Of a DNA stretch of 64,000 nucleotides, positions 1 to 8,755 are shown piece after piece. The notes under the pieces are model-generated. The model did not search any database. It was given only the letters and a program-made list of their open reading frames with translations, and was not told where the DNA came from. Location of the stretch: positions 1 through 64,000 of the forward strand of contig CALSNT010000009.1 of assembly GCA_943787785.1 (NCBI GenBank). Reading direction: 5' to 3'. Each line of letters opens with the position of its first letter. The first letter of the stretch is position 1. The stretch is from an uncultured Paracoccaceae bacterium (lineage in GTDB: Bacteria > Pseudomonadota > Alphaproteobacteria > Rhodobacterales > Rhodobacteraceae). Both the position numbers and the translations under genes were made by a program.

Positions 1-116
1 AAATTCAAAACCAACCGAGCAGCCGCCCTCGCTTAGTGGTGCGGCCTCGGCGCTACATAAGGGACAGCCTCACTGGCCTTGCTGAGACCCGTTTGCATTG
101 GACTGACAGCACCCGA

Positions 117-845
117 TCAGGTGTTCATCTCAAGTTGTCTTAGTGCGCCGTCGCCTTGATCACCGTCGATATCCACGAGAATTCGAAGCACTTCAGCTGC
201 CGCAAGGCGCGCTTCTTTCCGCGCTGCCATCTCGGCGCGGTCGCTGTCGCCGGACTTGATGGCGTCGACGACATCCCGGAGCATAGAAATACTTTCTGCA
301 GATCGACCGGCTGAGCGGCGAGGGTGCGCAAGCCCGACCGCACGCCAGCGCCAGATCTGTGCCAGCACGGTTGCCAACATCTTTGATAAAGCCTTGCTGC
401 CACCGCCCGAATGCATCGCATCGTAGAAAGCGTTCTTGGCGGTGAGTATGCTACTTGGCTCCCCGTTCTTGTAGCCGCGCTCGACCTTGTCGAAGGCTTC
501 TTCAAGTCGGGCGATTTGTTCAGGGTCCGGTTGTTCGGCGAACAGGCGCGCCGCAAGCCCCTCAAGGGATTCCCGAATCCGGTACAGCTCGCGCGCTTCC
601 GCCACCGTCAACCGACGAACGACCAGGCCTTTGTTGGGAATGAGGCTGACGAGGCCTTCTGATTCCAACTGTCGAAGGCTTTCCCGCAAGACAGTCCGCG
701 ATACGCCCAACATGCCCGTCAGCTCGCGTTCGGTCAGTCTTTGCCCGGGCGCAAGGCGCCCTTCGATGATTTCCGTCCGCAAGATTTCCTGAACCTGTTC
801 ACGAACAGGAGCAGCCGAACGTTTCAGAATTAGCCTGCTTTTCAT
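117..845 (-). CDS. GntR-family (FadR/FCD) transcriptional regulator
   Basis: FadR-type GntR transcription factor of 242 residues from the ATG at 845. A winged helix-turn-helix covers about residues 13-79 (recognition segment near LGVSRTVLRESLRQ), followed by an all-helical FCD effector domain. Of the usual FCD metal ligands only the D and H of FYDAMH are visible; the later His positions read ESISML and ARKEARLA, so the effector pocket may not hold a metal. The gene is divergent from the ABC operon that starts at 1174, and a FadR-consensus palindrome lies between them at 1059-1073. A second copy of that palindrome lies upstream of the converging operon, so this protein probably controls both. 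A TTG at 899 would add 18 residues; neither start has a clear Shine-Dalgarno sequence. Confidence 0.9.
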   Translation of the reverse strand: MKSRLILKRSAAPVREQVQEILRTEIIEGRLAPGQRLTERELTGMLGVSRTVLRESLRQLESEGLVSLIPNKGLVVRRLTVAEARELYRIRESLEGLAARLFAEQPDPEQIARLEEAFDKVERGYKNGEPSSILTAKNAFYDAMHSGGGSKALSKMLATVLAQIWRWRAVGLAHPRRSAGRSAESISMLRDVVDAIKSGDSDRAEMAARKEARLAAAEVLRILVDIDGDQGDGALRQLEMNT

Positions 846-1058
846 GGGGGAATGATATCGTGCTTTGGAATTTTGTACACCGCTGAATGCCCTTTCCAAG
901 GCGGATCCGGAGTGCCTGTCGAGTGCTGGAATACTGGCCCGCCAAGATCACCCCCAACCCAATGCTCAACACAATTTGGCCACACCGCGCATGCGTAATG
1001 TGTCGCAAGATTTTCACGAACATCTGCCTAACGGTCACTAAATACTAGACTCTTGTCT

Positions 1059-1073
1059 GATTGTACGACAATC
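1059..1073. promoter_or_regulatory. Predicted GntR/FadR operator, copy 1
   Basis: Palindrome GATTGT-ACG-ACAATC. Its core TTGTACGACAA fits the TNGTNNNACNA consensus known for FadR-subfamily GntR proteins. It lies between the divergent regulator (845) and the ABC operon (1174). The same palindrome with the same downstream TAAGTCA recurs at 12078-12092. Confidence 0.75.
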
Positions 1074-1173
1074 TAAGTCAGCAAGGAAGTAACTGTGCAG
1101 AGCAATTCGGCAATCTATGCAATCGATTGCCTAGAAGTTGTGCTAACATCCGAGCGGTTTACGGAGGGGGGGA

Positions 1174-2037
1174 ATGTTTTTGGATGTGACCGGCAGGGAT
1201 GACGCCAGCACCAATTCAGGTGATCACCGAGGTGCGCAGCAACCTTTGATTGTCGCGAAGAACATGACGGTTGGCTACAAGCTGCACCGCGAACGAAAAC
1301 TTCTTACCGCGCTGCGTGATATTACCCTCACCGTAAATCGGGGTGAATTCGTTTGCCTGCTTGGCCCATCTGGTTGCGGCAAAACCACATTTATCAACGC
1401 CATCTCAGGCATTGTTCTTCCGTGGGAGGGAACAATTGAGGTTGACGGAGCCCCAGTGACTGGTCCTGGCCCGGATCGTGCCATGGTGTTTCAGGACTAC
1501 GCTCTGATGCCCTGGCGGACAGTCGAATCGAACATCCGAATGCCATTCGAGTTTCAAAAACTTGGAATGTCGAAACAGCAGATCGACGAGCGGGTAGAAC
1601 GCTACCTCGACTTGGTGGAACTCAAAGGGTTCGAAAAATCGTACCCCTATGAACTTTCGGGCGGTATGCGGCAGCGCGTTGGAATTGCCCGTGCGTTGGC
1701 GACCGAACCGACGATTCTTCTGGCGGATGAACCCTTCGCAGCGATTGACGCGATGACCCGCGAGGCGATGCAAAGCGAGCTTGAGCGGTTCGTGACCAAG
1801 ACGCGGCAAACCGTCGTTTTCATCACCCACTCGATCGACGAGGCAATAACCCTGGGCGACCGGATCGTTGTGATTTCGCGGCGACCGGGCAGGATCAAGG
1901 AAGTGCTGGACGTAAACCTGCCGCGGCCGCGCTTCGACCAGGATGTAAAATCACTCCCGGCATACTCGGAACTGCGGGAACGAATATGGAGCTTGGTAAA
2001 GGACGAAGCTCTGTCAGGGGCGCATGGGGAAGAATAG
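1174..2037 (+). CDS. ABC transporter ATP-binding protein (SsuB/TauB/NrtD-like)
   Basis: ATPase subunit of a nitrate/sulfonate/taurine-class importer, 287 residues. Walker A GPSGCGKT is at about 64-71, the Q-loop ([10 protein letters not shown]) near 105-114, signature LSGGMRQR at 161-168, Walker B ILLADEP at 181-187 and the switch His in THS near 219. The ATG has a strong purine-rich SD (GGAGG at 1163-1167). The family drives import through the permease encoded immediately downstream, and its stop overlaps that gene's GTG start by one base. It is the first gene of the operon read rightward from the GntR operator. Substrate class is inferred from family and neighbours only. Confidence 0.93.
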   Translation: MFLDVTGRDDASTNSGDHRGAQQPLIVAKNMTVGYKLHRERKLLTALRDITLTVNRGEFVCLLGPSGCGKTTFINAISGIVLPWEGTIEVDGAPVTGPGPDRAMVFQDYALMPWRTVESNIRMPFEFQKLGMSKQQIDERVERYLDLVELKGFEKSYPYELSGGMRQRVGIARALATEPTILLADEPFAAIDAMTREAMQSELERFVTKTRQTVVFITHSIDEAITLGDRIVVISRRPGRIKEVLDVNLPRPRFDQDVKSLPAYSELRERIWSLVKDEALSGAHGEE

Positions 2038-2921
2038 TGGCTGATACGGAAACCAATACGCCGACGGATCCCAAGTCGTTTGAGGACAAAGACAGAATTC
2101 GCACTGCTGGCTTTTCGGTAGGCGGCCTATGGGACCAGTACGGGTCCCACGTCGTCACAGTGGTGAACCTAATCTGCTTCTTTATTCTATGGGAGGTGTT
2201 CGCCCGCTCGGGCGTCGTCAACAAGGTGTTCTTTCCGACCGCATCGGGGATGTTCGGCACTCTTTGGGAGGGCCTCACCCGCTCGGCCCCGCCGGATGCA
2301 ATCATCTCGGGCCAGATTATCGACCACCTTCTTTATACCCTGCGCACACTCAGTATCGGGGTGACGCTGGCATGCCTTTTGGGCGTCCCGGCGGGATTGT
2401 TGATGGGTGGCAACAGATATGTTGAGAAAATCCTCAGCCCATATGTCTGGGGCATGGCGTCGCTTCCCCGCATTGCCCTTGTTCCACTGTTCATCCTGTT
2501 CATGGGCTTCACAGTGAAGATGCAGATAACAATCGTGACGCTGTCGGCCCTGTTTCCAATTGTCATCAATGCCTGGGCAGGCGTCAAAACGACCGAGAAA
2601 TCTCTGATCGCGGCGGCCAAGGTTTTTGGTGCCAGCCGGACTAACATCTATGTCCACGTGGTGCTGCCCTACACGCTGCCATTCATCATTGCGGGCATCC
2701 AACAGGGGATTGGCCGGGGCATGGTCGCGGTCATTATTGCCGAGATTTTCGGCGGCTCGAACGGGCTTGGCTTCCTGATCACACGCGCTGCAGACACCTT
2801 CAACTCCGAGTTAATGTACGCGGTGCTGCTGCTGCTGGTGATCATCTCGCTGTCGTTCATCAAAATCACCAGAATGATCGAAATCTACATCGCGCCGTGG
2901 CGCCAGCAGGTCGTGATGTAA
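2037..2921 (+). CDS. ABC transporter permease (SsuC/TauC-like)
   Basis: Inner-membrane permease of about 294 residues in the BPD_transp_1 class. An N-terminal membrane segment (near VVTVVNLICFFILWEVF) is followed by a core of about five helices with an EAA-type coupling loop around EKSLIAAAKVFGASRTN, which contacts the ATPase. The GTG at 2037 is preferred: it overlaps the upstream TAG by one base, has GGGGAAG just before it and skips a 17-residue non-conserved extension from an ATG at 1986. It works with the ATPase at 1174 and the binding protein at 2972. Confidence 0.9.
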   Translation: MADTETNTPTDPKSFEDKDRIRTAGFSVGGLWDQYGSHVVTVVNLICFFILWEVFARSGVVNKVFFPTASGMFGTLWEGLTRSAPPDAIISGQIIDHLLYTLRTLSIGVTLACLLGVPAGLLMGGNRYVEKILSPYVWGMASLPRIALVPLFILFMGFTVKMQITIVTLSALFPIVINAWAGVKTTEKSLIAAAKVFGASRTNIYVHVVLPYTLPFIIAGIQQGIGRGMVAVIIAEIFGGSNGLGFLITRAADTFNSELMYAVLLLLVIISLSFIKITRMIEIYIAPWRQQVVM

Positions 2922-2971
2922 GCGACTACGTCAATACATACGAACCAGATCGCAACCCAGGAGGAACTAAA

Positions 2972-4045
2972 ATGACCAAATTCACCTCGAATGGACCAAT
3001 CAGGCTCGCGCGACGCGATGTGCTGATGAAGGGTGGTGCGGGTGTGCTAGGGACAATGATCGCGGCTTCGACTGCGAACATTGCCGGTGCGCAAACACCG
3101 AGTGCCGATACGGTGATGGCGAACATGAAATCGATCAAGATGGGCGATTTCAACCCGAACTACGCCAACCAGTGGACGTTCCGACTGGCCCAATCGCTAG
3201 GCTTCCTCGAAGCCGGTGGAATCGACGACATGGAGATCATCCTGTCGGACGAATACATGGCCGGACTGGTCGGTGGCAGCCTCGACATCGCCCACGGCGA
3301 CACCAGCGAGTTTCTTGCCGCAGGCAACTCCAGCGGTCTGCCGATCACCATGATTTCGATGCACCGTGATTTCGAGTGGTGGATCATGGGCGTTGCCGCA
3401 GGCATCGAAAACCCTGAAGATCTGAAAGGCAAAACGATCACCGGTGGCGGTCTTTCCGGGCGTAACACCTGGATCATGCGTCAGGTGTTGATCAAGATGG
3501 GTCTGGACCCTGACAACGACGTGAGTTTCGTGCCGTCCTCTGGCGGTTCGGATTCGCGGCTGGGTGCTGTGGTCAACGGCTCGATCGATGCTGCCAGCCT
3601 GTTCCCGCGCCATCAGGCGACACTGACGGAAGCGGGTGGTAAATTCCTCTTCCAAGAGCTGGTAAACGCGCCGCAGGAAGGTTTCGCCGTCATGGGCGAT
3701 TGGCTTGAAGACAACGCCGACACCGCTCAGGCTTGGATTCTGGCTGACCTGAAAGCCCGCAAGTGGCTGCATGATCCTGCGAATAAGGAGCAGGCGTATC
3801 AGATCATGCTGGATCTGGGTTATGACATCCCGGATTCGTTCAAGGCGCTTTACGACGTAGAACTGGCACAGTTGAGCGTCGATGGCGGCTTTGATAGCGC
3901 CGAAGCGATGGATGAATTCGTCGGCACACTGGTCGAGACGGGCAACTTGCCTGAAGGCCTTGATTGGCGGAAGTACTTCGACCTTACGTACCTATGGGCC
4001 GCGCAGGATGCCTTGGATATCACCCGTCGTCCGCCATCGCTGTAA
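2972..4045 (+). CDS. ABC transporter substrate-binding protein, Tat-exported (NMT1/SsuA-like)
   Basis: Periplasmic binding protein of 357 residues. It begins with a Tat-type leader (twin Arg in RLARRDVLMKGG, hydrophobic stretch, then AGAQ cleavage region), so it is probably exported folded. The body has the two-lobed layout of the NMT1/SsuA class (segments near LVGGSLDIAHGDTSEFLAAG and EDLKGKTITGGG). The ATG at 2972 has a perfect AGGAGG at 2959-2964; an upstream in-frame start at 2897 would overlap the permease and bury the Tat motif. It captures the ligand for the transporter encoded at 1174-2921. A strong hairpin follows at 4059-4084. Confidence 0.92.
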   Translation: MTKFTSNGPIRLARRDVLMKGGAGVLGTMIAASTANIAGAQTPSADTVMANMKSIKMGDFNPNYANQWTFRLAQSLGFLEAGGIDDMEIILSDEYMAGLVGGSLDIAHGDTSEFLAAGNSSGLPITMISMHRDFEWWIMGVAAGIENPEDLKGKTITGGGLSGRNTWIMRQVLIKMGLDPDNDVSFVPSSGGSDSRLGAVVNGSIDAASLFPRHQATLTEAGGKFLFQELVNAPQEGFAVMGDWLEDNADTAQAWILADLKARKWLHDPANKEQAYQIMLDLGYDIPDSFKALYDVELAQLSVDGGFDSAEAMDEFVGTLVETGNLPEGLDWRKYFDLTYLWAAQDALDITRRPPSL

Positions 4046-4058
4046 CGATTTGAACACG

Positions 4059-4084
4059 ACCGGCGGCTGAAAACAGCCGCCGGT
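4059..4084 (+). promoter_or_regulatory. Intercistronic hairpin after the binding-protein gene
   Basis: Perfect 11-bp stem ACCGGCGGCTG/CAGCCGCCGGT with an AAAA loop and no U-tract. Such hairpins after binding-protein genes commonly stabilise the 3' end of that mRNA or partly terminate transcription, giving excess binding protein over downstream products. Confidence 0.6.
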
Positions 4085-4155
4085 TCCAAGGCCAACATAC
4101 CGGGCGCCAGGCGCCATGATCTCAAGAACACGACGACATCAGGGAACACGGCAAA

Positions 4156-5130
4156 TTGGGGCATTTGGTCAACGGAAAATGGGAAACGACCAGTACCAAA
4201 GAGGTTAAACAAGACGGTCAATTCGTCCGCAAACCCTCCGCCTTTCGCAATTGGGTTACGGTTGACGGATCACCCGGCCCGACAGGAACCGGCGGGTTCA
4301 AAGCCGAGGTTGGGCGCTATCACCTCTATGTCTCATATGCCTGCCCATGGGCGCATCGCGCGCTGATCTATCGCAACATTCTTGGTCTGGAAGATGTGAT
4401 CGATATTTCGGTCGTGCATCCGGTCAACATGGAAAACGGCTGGGAGTTTGCCGACTTTCCCGGCGCGACGCCCGATGCGATCAATAACGCGCGGTACATG
4501 TACCAAGTCTATACCCACTCCGAACCGGACTATTCGGGCAAGGTCACGGTTCCGGTCCTGTGGGACCGCGAGACTGGCAGAATTGTCAGCAACGAGTCCG
4601 CAGACATCATTCGAACGATCGCTGACGGTTTCAAATCATTCGCATCAACATGGCAGGATCTCCTGCCTGCCGAGAAACGCGACGAGATCGATGAGATAAA
4701 CGAATTCATCTACCGGACCATCAACAACGGGGTTTACCGCACCGGATTTGCCGAAACCCAGGCGGCTTACGAAACCGGGGTGGGCGCGATGTTCGATGCG
4801 TTCGGACAGCTTGACGCCCGGTTGGCCAACAACCGGTTTCTGCATGGTGATCGCATTCTGGAATCGGACTTGCGCCTGTTCACAACGATGATCCGTTTCG
4901 AGCCGGTTTATTACTTCCACTTCAAATGCAACGTGCGCCCTCTGGCAAGTTACCCAAATCTCAAGCGGCACACACGCGACGTGCTCAACACCGGAGATGT
5001 GCGCAAGACTGTGCACCTCGACCATATAAACACCCATTACTACCTGGCGCACAGGCGGATTAACCCCCATGGGTTGATCCCCGCCGGCGCAAACGTGGAC
5101 CTTGAAGGTCCGGATTGGTGCGCTCAATGA
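4156..5130 (+). CDS. Glutathionyl-hydroquinone reductase (ECM4/YqjG/PcpF-type GST)
   Basis: GST-superfamily enzyme of 324 residues. The family uses a catalytic Cys to reduce glutathionyl-(hydro)quinones, releasing hydroquinone and GSSG. The start MGHLVNGKW, the FVRKPSAFRNWV segment and the catalytic C63-P-W-A motif (YACPWAHRALIYR) are typical of the family, and the C-terminal helical GST domain is complete (RFEPVYYFHFKCN). The start is a TTG at 4156 with AGGGAA at 4141-4146, supported because family members begin at this motif. A second GST gene follows 13 bp later, pointing to glutathione-dependent chemistry on the imported compound. PcpF-type enzymes act in chlorinated-phenol degradation, but nothing here proves that substrate. 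Confidence 0.92.
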   Translation: MGHLVNGKWETTSTKEVKQDGQFVRKPSAFRNWVTVDGSPGPTGTGGFKAEVGRYHLYVSYACPWAHRALIYRNILGLEDVIDISVVHPVNMENGWEFADFPGATPDAINNARYMYQVYTHSEPDYSGKVTVPVLWDRETGRIVSNESADIIRTIADGFKSFASTWQDLLPAEKRDEIDEINEFIYRTINNGVYRTGFAETQAAYETGVGAMFDAFGQLDARLANNRFLHGDRILESDLRLFTTMIRFEPVYYFHFKCNVRPLASYPNLKRHTRDVLNTGDVRKTVHLDHINTHYYLAHRRINPHGLIPAGANVDLEGPDWCAQ

Positions 5131-5143
5131 AAGGGATCCCACA

Positions 5144-5935
5144 TTGCTGACTCTCTACCATTACGACCGATCAACGGCGGCCCAGCGGGTGCGCCTGCTG
5201 ATCGAGGAAAAGCAACTGCCCTGGAAAAGCGTGATTGTGGATACTGCCAGGGGGGACGTTGCACAGCTTCCTGACAACTATCACGAGCTCAATCCGAAGG
5301 GTCTGGTGCCGGTCGTCGAAAACAATGGCACCGGGATCGCCGAGTCGAATGTGATTTTGGAGTACCTGGACGATGCCTTTCCCGAAACGTCGTTCCGACC
5401 GCCCTCGGCCGAAGATCGGGCGCGGATGCGGCAATGGATGAAGCGGATTGACGATGGCGTTCACGTTGCCAGCCGAACCATTGGCGTGTGTATCGTCAAC
5501 CGATTCATTTATCTTGAACGGGGCGAGGACCAGATCAAAAAATACCATGCGCACATGCGGGATCTGGTTCGACGTGACAATGATCAGGTCAACATCTCGA
5601 TGGGCCTCGAGTCACCACTTCTGCCCGATGCTCTCAAGGTCTTCCGTTGGTTGTTCGAAGATATGAATGCCCGGCTTGAAAATCATGACTGGCTTGCAGG
5701 CGATGCGTATTCTTTGGCCGATATCGCGCTTGTCGTCTATCTGCGGCGCATGGAGTCGTTCATGATGGCTCCGCTTTGGGCGCATTTGGACCATCTCAAT
5801 GATTGGTACCAGCGGATCGCCAACCGCCCCGCTTATCACAGGGCGGTCGAGGAATGGGGCGACATCACGTCCGCCAAACGAACCGAACATGGAGCCGGGG
5901 CTTTTGAGACGATTGCCAAGCTCTGGACGGCGTGA
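5144..5935 (+). CDS. Glutathione S-transferase family protein
   Basis: GST of 263 residues with an N-terminal thioredoxin fold (LYHYDRSTAAQRVRLL, then NPKGLVPVV with the cis-Pro, then ESNVILEYLDD with the Glu-Ser glutathione-binding pair) and a C-terminal helical domain (LAGDAYSLADIALVVYL). The start is a TTG at 5144 with AAAGGGA at about 5130-5136; the longer in-frame start at 5102 would overlap the preceding stop and lies outside the conserved fold. Ligninolytic beta-etherases and tetrachlorohydroquinone dehalogenases are GSTs of this kind, so it may form or cleave a glutathione thioether that the preceding enzyme then resolves. The substrate is unknown. Confidence 0.9.
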   Translation: MLTLYHYDRSTAAQRVRLLIEEKQLPWKSVIVDTARGDVAQLPDNYHELNPKGLVPVVENNGTGIAESNVILEYLDDAFPETSFRPPSAEDRARMRQWMKRIDDGVHVASRTIGVCIVNRFIYLERGEDQIKKYHAHMRDLVRRDNDQVNISMGLESPLLPDALKVFRWLFEDMNARLENHDWLAGDAYSLADIALVVYLRRMESFMMAPLWAHLDHLNDWYQRIANRPAYHRAVEEWGDITSAKRTEHGAGAFETIAKLWTA

Positions 5936-5982
5936 CGGTCGACCACGACTGCTGGCATCGGGGCTGAGCGGTGCACAACGGT

Positions 5983-6735
5983 ATGACGTCTGATCCCGTG
6001 TTGTTCTGGATTGCGGCAATCGTAGCGGCATTTTTTGTTGGCGGCAGCAAGGGCGGTCTGCCGATGATCGCGCTTCTCAGCGTGCCAACGATGTCGCTTG
6101 TCATGTCGCCGATGCAAGGCGCTGCGCTGCTGCTTCCGGTCTATCTGGTCAGCGACGTCTATGGGATCTGGATTTACCGACACTCCTATTCCAAACGGAA
6201 CCTGGCGATCCTGGTCCCTGCCGCCGCGATCGGAGTCGTGGCGGGCTATATCCTTGCGGGCCGCACCGACGAGAACATGGTCCGCGTGATCATCGGCTGT
6301 ATCGGCCTGACCTTTCTGGCGATGCGCATGCGGATGCGCCTGATGGGCAAATCCAAGCCAAAACCTGCAGATGTTCCGCGTGGATTGATCCTGGGCAGTA
6401 TATCCGGGTTCACCAGCTTCGTGTCACACGCGGGTGGACCTGCGTATCAGTTGTATGTCATTCCGCAGCAATTGCCGAAAATGATGTTTGCGGGCACATC
6501 GACAATCCTGTTTGCGATTATCAACGTGATGAAAGTGCCGCCCTATCTGGCACTCGGCCTGATTGAATTCAGCGAACTTGGGACCATCGCCCTGTTGTTC
6601 CCGATCGCAATCTGCGGTGCCTGGCTAGGCTATCGCATCACCCGGATCATTCCGGAACGTGCGTTTTACATCATCGTCGAGATCGCGCTTTTCCTTATTT
6701 CGATCAATCTGATCCGCGTCGGACTAAGCGCCTGA
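5983..6735 (+). CDS. TauE/SafE-family anion exporter, copy 1
   Basis: Integral membrane protein of 250 residues with about eight hydrophobic segments and the family pattern near the start (GGSKGGLPMI) and middle (GFTSFVSHAGGPA). TauE/SafE proteins export sulfite, sulfoacetate or other small organic anions. ATG 5983 is chosen because MTSDPVLFW aligns with the start of the close paralogue at 29477 (MSDPTLFW); a GTG at 5971 is possible. It is the last gene of the rightward operon and converges with the leftward operon ending at 6764. Export of an anion released by the GST or dehydrogenase steps is inferred from context. Confidence 0.88.
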   Translation: MTSDPVLFWIAAIVAAFFVGGSKGGLPMIALLSVPTMSLVMSPMQGAALLLPVYLVSDVYGIWIYRHSYSKRNLAILVPAAAIGVVAGYILAGRTDENMVRVIIGCIGLTFLAMRMRMRLMGKSKPKPADVPRGLILGSISGFTSFVSHAGGPAYQLYVIPQQLPKMMFAGTSTILFAIINVMKVPPYLALGLIEFSELGTIALLFPIAICGAWLGYRITRIIPERAFYIIVEIALFLISINLIRVGLSA

Positions 6736-6763
6736 CAGACGCATTGGCGGTAAGGTGCTTTGC

Positions 6764-7966
6764 CTATCGCGAAATCGGATCACGGCGGATTTTCACCTTG
6801 GCGCGATCACGACACAGGGCGTGCAGAAAACAGGTCTTTTCAGCCACCCGAACAACATCCCGGATTGCATCGGTGCTGATATCGGCATCAACGAAAACAT
6901 GCGTTTCAACGGGATCAGCAGTGCCACCTTCTCCGCTCCCTCCCGACGCTCCACCCAGCGTAAAATGCAGATCCTGAACCACGCGGTAAGCCTCGAGCGG
7001 CAGCTTGGCCATATGTGAATAGCGCCCGATCTGGGTCATGAAGCAAAACGCCAGCCCGATTGCGAAATAACTGCCTGAGTCCGGCGCGGTGCTGCGAGCC
7101 GGGTCAGCCGTGTCATCCACAATAAACGACCAGGAAGACGAGGATTGCGCGAATTGTTCACGTAGGCAGTCATAGGTTCCGTCCGCACGCACCCGGCAGG
7201 TTGTTCGCAGATGCAGCAGCTTCTTGGTACCATCAACAAGCGGCGCGCGCGGCGGTGCATCGGCAACCCGCTTGGCCATGTCTTCTTCGGACATCGTCTT
7301 TTGCGCCAGCGGGTCAGTCTGATCGCCCCGCGCCACCTGTTTGAGTGCCCCAATCGGATCACCCGGATCGGGAAGCGCGTCACCGGAAAGGGCTGCAACT
7401 TCGACAGGGTCAACCTGTTGGCCATTGCAGGTTAGAGTGAACAGGCTGATCTTTTCATCTCGCACAAGACCGTTGACCGGCGCGGCGGCGACAGCATCCA
7501 GCAGTAGTCGCTGGGTTTCGGCAGGGTTGGCACTGCTTGTGCAATCGAGCGAAACCTCGGGCGACAGGGCGCCGGAAACCATTGTGCCCTTGGGGAACGA
7601 CCCATCCCGGAAATAGAAGTTCTCGACCACAAGAACCGGATCTTCCAAAGCGATCTCGCGTGCAGATGCCAATGCGCGCAACTCGGTCATAAACGATCCG
7701 GCCATGCCGACACCGACATAGCTCAGCGGGTTCGGCGCGTAGTCGTGCCCGCCTAAATGGGCGCCTTCGTCGGACGCAAACCGCCAAGCCAATCCGGTGA
7801 GGCCCGAAAGGGTGACCCCCTCCTTCTGAATACCGTTCAGAGATCTGACCCAAGCGCGAATTGATTGGCCATGCCGGTCCGGCGGCGGCGCAAGCCCAAC
7901 CTGTTCCAACCCGTCCACGGCGTGGATCAGGGCACTGCCAAGCTCTTCCAGAGAAATGTCGGTCAT
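6764..7966 (-). CDS. Tandem OsmC-like domain protein
   Basis: About 400 residues made of two OsmC-like modules (about 78-185 and 248-395). OsmC proteins use two Cys residues to reduce organic hydroperoxides. Module 2 keeps both candidates (AFCFMTQIGRYSHM and AEKTCFLHALC), whereas module 1 has GSFMTELRALAS in place of the first Cys motif and is probably structural. Common OsmC proteins are about 140-residue homodimers, so this looks like a fused pair. The ATG at 7966 has a GAAGGAGA SD; a start at 8017 would overlap the upstream exporter gene. It is the last gene of the leftward operon. Peroxidase activity or ligand binding is inferred. Confidence 0.75.
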   Translation of the reverse strand: MTDISLEELGSALIHAVDGLEQVGLAPPPDRHGQSIRAWVRSLNGIQKEGVTLSGLTGLAWRFASDEGAHLGGHDYAPNPLSYVGVGMAGSFMTELRALASAREIALEDPVLVVENFYFRDGSFPKGTMVSGALSPEVSLDCTSSANPAETQRLLLDAVAAAPVNGLVRDEKISLFTLTCNGQQVDPVEVAALSGDALPDPGDPIGALKQVARGDQTDPLAQKTMSEEDMAKRVADAPPRAPLVDGTKKLLHLRTTCRVRADGTYDCLREQFAQSSSSWSFIVDDTADPARSTAPDSGSYFAIGLAFCFMTQIGRYSHMAKLPLEAYRVVQDLHFTLGGASGGSGEGGTADPVETHVFVDADISTDAIRDVVRVAEKTCFLHALCRDRAKVKIRRDPISR

Positions 7967-7991
7967 GTGGTCAGTCTCCTTCGGCGGTCGA

Positions 7992-8747
7992 TCAGTTTGT
8001 GATTGCAAGATAGACAAAATTTAGCCCGCCGATCACGGCAAGGACATCGACAAGGCGGCTATGGGCCTTGATGGTGATCCGTCGCAACATCGCCCGCCCG
8101 ATCCAATTGCCCGGAATCATGATCAAGCCAACCAGAAATCCAAGCATGGCATAGTCCGAGGTGACAATCTCGGCGCCACTGAACACCCCGATCCGGACGA
8201 TGTTTGTCGATAGCGAAATAATTGCCATTGTTGCAACAAATGCTTCGGTAAAAAGCCCAAAACCCAGCAGAAACGGGCTGAGGATCGTCGCGGCCCCAAT
8301 CGAGGCACCTGCGAAGAACCCATATACCGCGCCTATTGCCGCAAGTGATTTAATCCCCGCACTAACGTTGCGAGATTGCGCCCAATGCCGCATCGGTATC
8401 GACGTAAAGATGATTACCGCCAGTGTTGATGCCAGCAGTTTGATGGGAAGAATAACGTAGATCCATCCAGTCAGGATAATGAAAGGCAATGCGGCCAACA
8501 TCACGGCGCCGTATGCTTTGTAGTTAATATGCGGCAGGTTCATCAGACTGCGCGACGCGTGGCTGAGGATCAGTGCAATGGTCATTATCGGAACGGACGC
8601 CCGCACGTCGATCAGCAGGGCCAGCGCGCCGGTCATCAACAGGCCACCGGCGACACCGACGGCCCCGTGAATGCTTGAGGTCAGGAAAGCCGCAATTGCG
8701 ATTACGACCAGTGTTTCAATACCGAATTCAGTGACAAGGCTTTCCAA
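7992..8747 (-). CDS. TauE/SafE-family anion exporter, copy 2
   Basis: Membrane protein of 251 residues with about seven or eight hydrophobic helices. The family glycine-rich start (SSIHGAVGVAGGLLMTGAL) and the repeat near GASIGAATILSPFL are present. It is clearly diverged from the copy at 5983 and does not look like a recent duplicate. It sits 8 bp after the D-2-hydroxyacid dehydrogenase gene in the leftward operon, so the putative regulon has one exporter at the end of each arm. The exported anion is not known. Confidence 0.87.
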   Translation of the reverse strand: MESLVTEFGIETLVVIAIAAFLTSSIHGAVGVAGGLLMTGALALLIDVRASVPIMTIALILSHASRSLMNLPHINYKAYGAVMLAALPFIILTGWIYVILPIKLLASTLAVIIFTSIPMRHWAQSRNVSAGIKSLAAIGAVYGFFAGASIGAATILSPFLLGFGLFTEAFVATMAIISLSTNIVRIGVFSGAEIVTSDYAMLGFLVGLIMIPGNWIGRAMLRRITIKAHSRLVDVLAVIGGLNFVYLAITN

Positions 8748-8755
8748 CGCGGAGA

